Shown here: piece after piece, positions 50,768-61,409 of the stretch
How the letters are laid out: every line of letters begins with the position of its first letter
How positions within the stretch are numbered: position 1 is the first letter of the stretch
Assembly: GCA_036937835.1 (NCBI GenBank)
Contig: CM072876.1
Coordinates: forward strand, 14,131,501 to 14,195,500
Direction: 5' to 3'
DNA: 64,000 nt
DNA from: Pampus argenteus
Taxonomy: Eukaryota > Chordata > Actinopteri > Scombriformes > Stromateidae
Notes under the pieces: generated by a model
The model's input: the letters and a program-made list of their open reading frames with translations, nothing else
Database searches by the model: none
What the model was told of the DNA's origin: nothing
Translations under genes and position numbers: made by a program

Positions 50768-52703
50768 GCTCTCACGTTGAGCTGCTGTATCTTTTGATGG
50801 ACGTCGCTCTCTGAAAAGTGTTCGACGTTGGTGAGCTGCAGATCCAGCTCCGTCAGCCACACCAGCATGCTCTCCCTGGTGCCTTCGAATTCCTCCCTCT
50901 GGCTGGTAAAATACTGAAAGAAAAGAGGAAACAAAGAGAGGTTGAAAAGAGCAGAAAAGGAAACACTGGCGTGATTTGTCTACGCACAGTTCATTTCCTT
51001 TAGACTGTAACATTAATATGTATTCCTTAATGGAAAACTGGTTGGAAGAGGAGTGATATAAAGAGTGTGACACAGAATCGAGACTGTGGAAAATAATATC
51101 AAACTGCTTGCTTCTGCATTTCTTTCATACCTGGTTTAATTTCACTAAAAGATTTTTTTTTTTTTAAAACCAAATGCTACTTTAGCACTAATTCACCTGA
51201 CAATCTGTTGCTCATACATGATGCTTTTTTTTAAGTGCATACAGGCTCACTGAAGACAAAAGTGTTTGGCAGAAAAATCTAAACAGCAGGTTGTGGTGAT
51301 GAATTTTAATCTCCTCATTACTCGCCTCATACATTTTAAACAGCTGTGGTGTCCTGTAATATACCTTGAGCCTGCGGAGGACGGCAGACACTCTGCGGTG
51401 CAGGGTGTCCCAGCGCCGGTTGCCTTCATGGACCATGGCTTTGAGCTGGCTGGCGCGGTCAGTGCGGTTCTCCCTGGCCAGGCGGCGGTACTGGTTGTTA
51501 ACTAGTTCTAGTTGGGTCAGCCGCTCATGAACCTGCCTTTGGAAACCCTACAGAGAACACGAAAAGAAGCGATTTTAGAGAAGAAAGATCATAGGACTGG
51601 ATCATTAGTTTCTACTGTAATATCAAATCAACTGAGTTTGATTTATATATGTATTTCTATTAGTTAGTAGAAAAATGTAATTGACAAATAGGTACTTTAA
51701 ATGATTTTGTCACACATTTTTATTTAAGAAACAAACAAAACAAAGCTATTTATTATATGTTTCTGTATTTTTCTGCCAGCTTCACAACCGACCTCGAACT
51801 TCTTGAGCTCCTCTTTGGCGGCTGTGTAAAGGACGTCTCCGGTGTTGGGGTTGGCCGCAGTGCGCTCGGCCATCTTGAGCCAATCCTCAAACCGCGAGTA
51901 GTCATCGAGGAACTTGCACCAGAGTCTCCACGTCTCCTCGATCCTACAAAGGGACATTACACTGGAGTTAGTCTGTGATTTGTTTTTGCTATCTATTTAT
52001 TATCTGCAATCATCTGACTGATGATTCTGATTTCATTCAAAATGAATGACTCATGTGACTATAGTGTGCAGATTGATCTGATTTAAATGCGGTAAAAAAG
52101 TGTCTGTTTTCTTCCCACCTGAGCCTCCTGTCCAGAGCCATGGTACAGATGGTCCTCCAGCGCTGGTCCAGGCTGCGGCTGGTTTCCTGCAGGGAGTCGC
52201 TCTCCGCGTCGGTGCCGCCAGCAGCATCTTCATCTCGCAGCAAAACGTCGCACAGACTGAGCACAGATGCAACGCCCTCCGTATGCTGCTCAATGTCCCT
52301 CTGCAGCTCCTGGACAGACATGAGGACAGACATTAACATCAGTGCATCATGTGCTAAACATCAGTCCACGTGGACAGAAGAACAATAGTGTAAAAGCAGA
52401 CAAAAGAAAAGGAGACAAGTGGAAAATAAATAAAATAAAGACAAAAAAGTAAAAAAAAAAAAAAACTAAACAAAAACAAAACCATACAGACAGACTAGCT
52501 GAGCAGGAACAAACAGCTGGAACTAAAAACAAACCAACCTGCTGCTCGGCCAGCCTCCTCTGGATCTCCTGGTGGTGACAGACGCTGTAGGTGATGGGTC
52601 TGGACAGTTCGGCCTCGATGCGGGAAAGCCAGGAGCGGAGGTTACTCATGTTCTTATCCAGCTGCTGCACCGTCACCAGAGTCTCCTTCAGCTTCTTCAC
52701 CCT

Positions 52704-52755
<52 letters not shown>

Positions 52756-55700
52756 TTTAAAACTGTACAAATTTCATACTCAGAAACTCAAAATACAGAA
52801 AATAAACCAACATGAACAAAGAAGTTTGAAACGCTTGAGGGTGTAACATGATCCAGTAATTCACAGAGGAAAAAATTAAAGATTAGAGGAATATTGAGGA
52901 GGATATTGCTGCTATGTTATGAATCTATGAATCATCCAGACCAGCCTGCTTTCCGTCCCCAGAGTCGAAACTAAACACGAAGAAGCAGCGTTCAGTGTTC
53001 GACTCCACATATCTGGAACAAACTCCCAGAAAACTGCAGGTCGGCTCCAAGTTGCTCTCAGTTCTTTTAAATCAAAACTGTTTTTTTCTGTTTTCCGCTT
53101 CCTTTTATTAAAACAAATTTGAGGCTTTAGATTCATATCTTACACTGCACTGTAATGCTCTGTATTTATATGTTCTATTTAAATCTTTTTTTAAATGATG
53201 TGTTTCTTTTACAGTTTGTGTTGATGCCTCTTACATTTATGTTAAAGCACTTTTGGGAATTGAGACCCACTGATCTGAAGTCTTTGTGATATTTATTACA
53301 CTTAGTTTAATAGAAAGACACAAAAAAGAAAGACAGAAAAGAGAAAGATAGAAGAGAGACAAAGAAAGAGATAAAAAGATTAAAACAAATACAAAAGACA
53401 AAGAGAGACTGACAGTCGTTTCAAAGATTGTGAATGCAAGAATGAAAATAATGGAAAATGCAAAAGATGAAGAATGGAAATATATAGAAAGAAAAGCAGA
53501 AAAAGACAAAGAGACAGAAAAAAACGAAGAATAGATAAACAACAAGAAAGGAACAATACAGAAAGAAAACATTAAAAAGATGATGAGAAAGACAAAGGAA
53601 CACATGCAGAAAGAGAGAAAAAAGATAAAAGACACAAAGAAAGAAAGTCGGTTATAGTTGCTTTCTTTTCCTTTTTTCTACCCTATACTGTAACTTTCAG
53701 GTGTCTCACACTCGAACTTCCAAAGTCACCATGGCAACAGACCCCCTCATGAACGTGCACACACATGCACACATCCACATCCACACACATACACACACAC
53801 ACACTGACTGGTGTCATAGCAACGCTTGGCACAATAAAAGCACTCTTCTGAGGCTTAAAAGCCTGAAGTGTGTCCCATTTGTGAGTTTGAGTCAATTTCC
53901 CCATTTGATCCTTCCTCTCTTGTTGAAGTCCAACAGGTCCTGTCAGGGCTGAGAGGGAGACACTCTCTACCCAAATAATAAGCTTTAAAAACAGCTGTGA
54001 GTGTAAGTGGCACACTGAAGAATGTATGAAAGGGGCCCAACAGATGCCGGACATTGGTCGATTAAAAATAAGTGAGTGTGTGGATGAGTGAGCGCTCTTT
54101 TAGGTCCGTTATTGTGAGGTCCAGTTTGAGTTTTAGACTCCAGAGAAAGCTCTCGTATGGCTTCTTGTGTTTGAATCACCTTAAACATTTGAGTTCTTGA
54201 TTGGCTTCTTTAGTTAAATATACAAGACTAAGAGTCAAAAAGCGATCACATATTTTCTAATGTAAATCATACTGTAACTCTGCTCATTTTAGTTACGTCA
54301 TTAGACTTTAAACAATGCAAAAAGGGGGTTGTAGAAAAGAAAATGCCAAATGCTACCAAAGCCTTTGTGTTGTATTGGCACTAGTTTCAAAATCCATGTG
54401 ATGTCCAGCCCTTGCAGTCAAGGTTTGCACATAATGTGTGTACTCAGTGGAAGTTTCCATTTGTAGTTCATGTTTATGCTTCAGGCTGTGCGTTTATGGT
54501 CGTGTAATAAAGACATAATACAGTCAGTGTAAATTCTGTCCAAAAAACCAAAAAAAAAATACTCTTCCTCTCCGCAGATACGACCATCCTAGTCAACTAA
54601 ATTGTCTCTTTCTCCCTTTCACCCCTCCGCTACCTCTGACAGCCTAACAAAGGCAAGCAGCTACATGTGGAGGCCCAACAAAGACACAAAACCCGGTCAG
54701 GGGTCCGTGCTGAGGAAAAAGGAGAACGGATGGGGAAAACGAGGGAAAAAGAGCTGGAGGATATATGGTTGGAGGACAAGTTAACAAAGTACAGTCGGCC
54801 ACAGGAGGGCTTAAAGTTACCCCGAGACTTAACTACTGACATTTACTGTTGTCACTGTAAGTATTTAGCACTTTATTGTATACATGCTTTTTGAGTATAC
54901 TGGCATATACTTTAACATAATAATTATGGTCTCACTTACAATACGTCTTATAAATTAAACATCCATTAAAAAGGTTTGTTGTCACCATATCAAATTCATA
55001 AGAAGGTAACATATGTCAATGTTGTGTTTACAGCTCCTTTCTGCTCCCCCATGCAGCCAAACACAGGTCAAGAACTTTTATCAGTATTTATCACTTTTTT
55101 TTATTTTATTTTTTTTATCACTATTTTCGTTGTTGTTTTTGTTGGGCTTCTTCTTAGCCCACTTCAGCTCATCGTTTTGCTTTTGGTTTATAGGCTGCTA
55201 ATGTACTTTTGCTGTCATGCACCCTGTTTCTACAGTAGCCACAGCAGGAAGCTGTAGTAGTACAGAAAAATCCCACATAAACCCACAGATGGCAACCTGC
55301 CCAGAACCAGACAGAAAGACAAAGCTAGCAAGAAGCTGGTGAAGAAAGTCCAACATTTAGCAGCTTAAGAAACAGATCTGTATCTCTAGTTGATGGAGCC
55401 TAAACTGGTGTTTAAAAGAAGAGCAAATGTTGGACAATCAATCAATTATTCCAGTGTGATGATAATGTTCCTCTGTGTCTGCTATGTGTAAGTCTGTTAT
55501 TCTTTTCCCTCGTGGCCAAAAGTCTATTAATGCAGCTTTAACTATTCCCTATGTTGGCATGTGTGTCCCCCACAATCTGCTCATTAAAGTGTTAAGGGGA
55601 CCCCTCCTTCAGAATCACTGATTTAATGCATGCCGACAGACCCCCCTCTCTCCCCCCTCATCATCATCCCACTCTTACAGAAAGAAAACATGGGGGGAGT

Positions 55701-58637
55701 TAGAGTGGACATGGGGACATATGGTACTGTCTGAGATTTAGCTTTTCTTCATGGTGGTGGGGGTGGGTTAGGAGAGAAGTCTATATCTCTTGCTCTTCCA
55801 CAGGACTGTCCATATGTCTGCGGGGAGAGGGGGGATGATGAGGAGTAACAGTTCATCATAGCAGATGCTTGACCTACAGCCTGTGTTGTACATTAGAAGC
55901 CGTGTATTCCTGACAGCTGCAGAGCACGGCTAACACAACAGCATTGCAACTATTGTGTAATTACAACCAGTTAAAGCCTTTCATTCCTTAAGGGGTGCTT
56001 TTTAATTTCAAGTGGCTCGTGTAGAAGGCTAATAAGAAGGCTTGAAGTGTACTGCAGTGTGTGTGCACCTGTCTCTCCTGTGGGTTCACTCACCTGGCCT
56101 CGATGTGGTGGAAGAGGTTGTTCCAACGCTGGTTGACCTCCTGCAGCGAGCCGTGAACCTGGGTCTGCTTGGCCTCATCGCTGGCTAACAGCAGCTGCTC
56201 TCCCAGCTGCTTCAGGTGACTCTTATTCTCACTGAACAAATTGATTTCCTCCATGCAATCCTAAAAAAAAAGCATGACGTGATAAGATTATGCTGCTTCA
56301 ACGCATCATGTCCCGAGCAAAAAAAAAAGACAGGGACACCTCAAAAACAGCATGTAAAAGATGGCAGCTAGACATACTTGCTAGAAATATTTCAACAACT
56401 TCCAACTGAACCTGTCAGTTATCACCAGGAAGTGACATTTTAAGCTATTAAAGTAATTAAAGCTACTATTAAGTGCTTCTAATTTTCTCATTTCAACGTT
56501 TCCTGCAACGTTCAAAACAATTATCTTGTTGATAAAATGAGCATGCATTCATGATGACACGGGAAGGTACAAAAGACTAACAATCACTGAAAGGACAACT
56601 GTTGTGTATGAACAAAGGATTCCAGGCCACCATCTGTTATAAACAGCATAATGCACGTTGCTCATGTATGGATCTTAATCATGCCTACACAATCATGCCC
56701 TGAATCATTGTGGGAGTACACAGACTGTACTTTTGGGAGTAGTACAATATGATACAAACGAGATAATACCTATACAAAAAATGTTCTCCCCCCTGTGTTT
56801 GGCTGGGAAGATATTAATATCGCTTAGATCTCGTACCTTCTTCAGCTTTTCCACCATTTCCTCGATGCTCAGATCGCTGCTCTGGCACACCTTGTTCTCC
56901 ATCTGAGTCAGCCAGTCACAGAACTCTTTGTTCTTGTCGTTGAAGATGGTCCAGGCATTGAGGCGGTCTGCGATTTCCTGCCTACGCAGGGATACCTGGG
57001 AAGAGTCAAAGTGGTAAAAGTGGCATGAAGCAACTTTGCACACACGATGGCTTGAAGAGCTATTATAATATATTATCATCCTGGTACTGCAGGACACTTG
57101 TGCTGCCAGCTAAATTGCAGTTAGGTTAGAACTAATAAGGGTTTGGTACATCGAGTGATCATCCACCTAGTTTTTTTTCATCTGGTTACTGTAGTTTTAG
57201 TTTTAGTTTAATTTTTTTTTTGCATAAATAGGACAAAACAACAATAACGCATTAACCTGTTAAGCAACGCTATTCCACCTGTGGGATCATTTATGCTCAT
57301 TCTGACTTTTTGACCTTTTTTCCTAAATGAGGCCAGGGTTATGACTGTATGTAGGTTGAGGAACAGTAACCTTCTTGTTTTGGACATACTTGTGCACAAA
57401 AATGGGATTGTAAAAAGTTTTGAGGATTCTGGAAATTTTCCAAAACTTCCTGGATTTTTAAAATGTATTTTTCAGAAAAACGCTGTTACTGTTGTAGGCA
57501 GGTAAGCAGATAGCAAAGCGCTGTGCCAGTAAATGTTTGATTTGAAAGATACGTATTTGTTAAGGTACTTCCTGGTATTTATCCATGAAAATCTGAGACC
57601 TAATTTTAATACACAACAATACATTTTGTAGATTATACATGTAAGAAAAGTTGACATAAATTTCCAAAATACCTTAACCTCTTACTTCATATATATATAT
57701 ATATATATATTAAAGTTAAGTTAAAAAAGTCAAATAAAATGAATGCAGTAGGGTCATTTAATCTCTCACAGTAATCTCAGTAGTCGGTTGAATTGATGGA
57801 AATCCTCAAGAGAATTTAGCAGTTTCATAAAATTAACAAGGTCCATGTTGCTAATGACAGCTTAACATCCCATCACACAGTTGAGGAAGGGTCAGAGGGG
57901 CCTGTTTGTTTGAACCAGCTATATTTTACGTTTCAGTGGCATTTATTTGATTTAAATGAGCCCTGCTTTGGCTTTAATGTACTAACACTGCTGGGCCTTT
58001 TGGACTATAGAGTATTTAGGGTGCATTGTGAGCTGCTGTCACCCTGTGAGGACTTTGTGCTTCCCCAGGAACAATAGAGCCTGTCCCCTGAATCCCTTTA
58101 GCCCAGCCAGGCCATCTGCTCATCGGACTCATTCCAGTGGCTTCCCCCACCTACAACCTGTTAACTGGCGCGCAGAGGAAGCAGTGGTGGCTCGGATCCA
58201 TGCCCCCCCTCCGGCCATGTCAGGAATGAATACAAATGAAAAATCTTGTGTGCTTAGTTGGTTTGTGCTTTCTCAAAAACTCAGTGTCTGTGAGGCCATT
58301 CCTGAAAGATTTAGATTTATCTCAGAGGAACTGAGTAGTTGGGATGAGCTGCTACTGTAGTAGCAGTAGTAAACATCAACAAAAAACCCCTGATGATTGG
58401 ACTCTGCGGCTGCTGTAGCTGCATCTGTGAATGCCAGCAGCTCCTGCCAAGACAGGAGCAGGTGGAAGCATCTACTTGAACTGAGGACTCAATTAGCATT
58501 AGTGTGCATTAGAGTGCAAATTATCACATTACCGTAATAACGGCAGAAATGTCCCGAGCATGTCATAACTGTTGGTCTCTCGAGAACAAGAGTGCGTTTG
58601 TGTTTTGGCCAAAAGATTTAACTGTAGGAATTTAAGC

Positions 58638-58672
<35 letters not shown>

Positions 58673-59034
58673 CAGCAGAGCTAGAGTTTCATGTGATTGC
58701 TCAGCTAGCACAGTGAGCCTCAGTCAGTGAGTCCAGTCAGGAGCTAATTACAACCTGAAAGCCAACTGACTCTTTCAAAACATTTAAATAAACAGCAAGA
58801 GGCTTCAGATTTCTTTGAGTTCTGATACAAGTAGAGAAAAGAGCATTTCAAAAACTCAACACTTAAATATATCTTATAAAAAAAAAGTAATGACGTCACG
58901 TTTGCAGTAGAAATGTTCAAGAAGAATGAATTTGTTTTGTAGGGAACCAAGTTGCCAAAGTGTTAACAACAAGCAGACAAGATGTAGTTTTCCCTCCATG
59001 AACCTGCACATGCTGGCTCTTTTATCAAACAAAT

Positions 59035-59081
<47 letters not shown>

Positions 59082-61370
59082 CAGTCCCAGTGGTGCAGAG
59101 GCTTTGTGCTGCTGGTCACCGCCAAGAAACTAATGGTGGCAACTCCCTCCCACATCCCCATCCCTGTCCCCCATCCTCTGTCTCTCTTTCCACCTGCACC
59201 ATGTGAAATCTTTCTACTTTCTCTAGTTTGTTTTATGCCGTCTCTCTCTCTTTCTCTCTCTCCCTGTTTCTTCTTCTTTCTTTCATTTCTCACCTTCATA
59301 CACAGCTCTTCCCACTGCCCATGCAGTTGCTCCAGCTGCTGCTCCAGCAGAGCGGAGTCACCGGCCGCGACGTACTGGGACAGGTCCGTCTTCATTGTGG
59401 CCAGTTCCTTCAATCCACTGGCCAAACGCTGCAGAGAGAGGTCCGTCTTCTGCATAACACACACAAACACACACACTTAAACGCCCAGTCAGACAGCCAT
59501 GAACAAGCTGTGTGCACACGCTTCTATTCTGCCGAGTTTCTTGCACTCATTCGCTCTGACCGTCCAGATTAAAGGTCTGTGGACGGGACAGGGGGAGGGT
59601 AGAAGGGGGTAGAAAGGGGGAGGGGAGTGAAAGCAGCCGGGTATTAAATAAGGGAAAGGGGGGTAAACTCAGAGGTGCACTGGTGGGATGGGGGGTGGAT
59701 GGGGTTGAGGGGTGAGGGAAACTTGCTGAGCAGTTAGTGGTGATCTATTACAACATATTAAGCAACTTCACACTTTAACACTCGTCTCCTGTTATGTGCC
59801 TCTGGTGTTTCAGGCAACAGTTGGCATACCCAACAATACATTATGGTAAATTATGGTCAAAGTGCCACCTGTTAAAAGTGATAAAATATGGACTTGTGGG
59901 CACTCTTTATAGTTGTGTAGGATTTACAACAAAAAAACATGTCTTGTTTCAATAGCCTACAGTGCAGCGAAATGAATGGAAGAATATCTAAAATAAAAAT
60001 CAATAAGCCAAATCACATACGATGTTTTAAAGTAACAGTAACAGCGATATTTTTATTTTTTAAAGAAAATCACTGTTGATTACTGACAGATACGTTTCTT
60101 TACTTCAGCCAATCGTCTATTAGCACTCAGCGTTTAGTAGTGTTGTCATACAGCAACAGAGGCACCGACCTATTACCAACAAACACATTGGTGAAAGGCA
60201 AGTTGATTCTCCAGCCCTGTATTTTAATAAGACGTGTGCATATTCTAATCACCTGAATGAGCGTCTCTTCCTCTTCCTCCATCCTTTCGGGCAGCTGCTC
60301 CTTCAGCCTGGTCTCCAGCTCATCCAGTTGTGACATGATGTTGGCTATCTCTTCCTGACATTGTGTCCACTTCTAAATAAACAGCAGAATACATTCAAAA
60401 TGAGATCTGAGTCTAAAGTCGTCTAAACATCTGACGCGTTATAACCAGCATTGTTTAGCTGTAAATTCCTTGGGTACTATAACAACCTTTACAACATATA
60501 TAATCTATCGGAACAACATTTTGAGAATCACTGAATTAAATCCGATTAAAAAGGGAACACATCAATCATAGAAGATTTCTCTGTTGTATGTGCAATAAAG
60601 GGATTAGTAACAAACAAATGTGCTTGCTAGAATGCATTTGTGAAACATTATAAAAAGGCAAAATTGTGTCTTCATCATCATCATCATAAACTTTACATAC
60701 AAATGTATTTAATACTCTATCTGCATTTGTGAATAAAGCCCATCAAAGAAAAATGTAGCTCAAATAGCCACAAAAAATATGAAATGAACAAAGCTTGAAC
60801 AGCATAAAACTCTGCAGCCGGTCTCTTGTTGTCAGTTCCACTGTGTGCTCTAATGCTACTCTCCGTGGGATTTTTGACACGATGCTCAGAGGGATTTCCT
60901 TTTCCCTGGGTGGATCCTGTTGAGCTTAAAAGGGGTTAACACAACTATCCCTGACCCTGCTGGGTCCAATCCAATGTTTCAACAAACACAGCTCATGAGG
61001 CGAGGGAGCCCTCCTGATTTTCAGATAGTGTCGATCGGTCGTAGCTCGGAGCCAAAAGAAACTACTAGGATTCAACCATGTTGTTAACAAATCAGTGTTT
61101 GTTAGCCGTGAACATGAATTTTCAACCCACAGCCAGGGAAACACTGAACAAGCTCTGTGTGTACAAGCGGTGTGCTCCTTTATTTTTTGCTTTTATTTTA
61201 CTTTTGTGTCTTACTGTATGATATATGGAAACTGCACTGTGCAGTGATGGAATGCAGTGAGGGGCAGACACTGGTAACCAGCCGTCTCTGGATTTGGATC
61301 ATAGATAGATTTGAGCCGCTCTTTCATCCCTCTTGGCAGGAGCTCTGTGCCAGGGCAACACACCAGGTCC

Positions 61371-61409
<39 letters not shown>

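Larger units (their letters stand above)
52702..56093 (-). other. syne2: Large syne2 intron
   Basis: 3.4 kb. It holds a (CA)n at the acceptor end, a LINE remnant at about 52915-53280, a purine-rich block at 53308-53655, another CA-rich run at 53758-53804, repeat R4 near 55.3 kb and a complex, repeat-free segment at about 55860-56060. No further exon recognised. Confidence 0.8.
56996..59293 (-). other. syne2: Large syne2 intron
   Basis: 2.3 kb, with a TA repeat at 57689-57711 and GT repeats at 58641-58669 and 59036-59080. The last of these is a CA tract about 215 bases after the donor in the transcript. No exon seen. Confidence 0.8.

Noticed and set aside
53237..53635. 132-residue Phe/Ser-rich minus-strand frame
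   Set aside because: Translation of the pyrimidine side of the purine tract; no protein signature.
59037..59480. Plus-strand frame of 147 residues opposite a syne2 exon
   Set aside because: Starts in the GT repeat and then shadows the antisense of the real exon 59294-59449.
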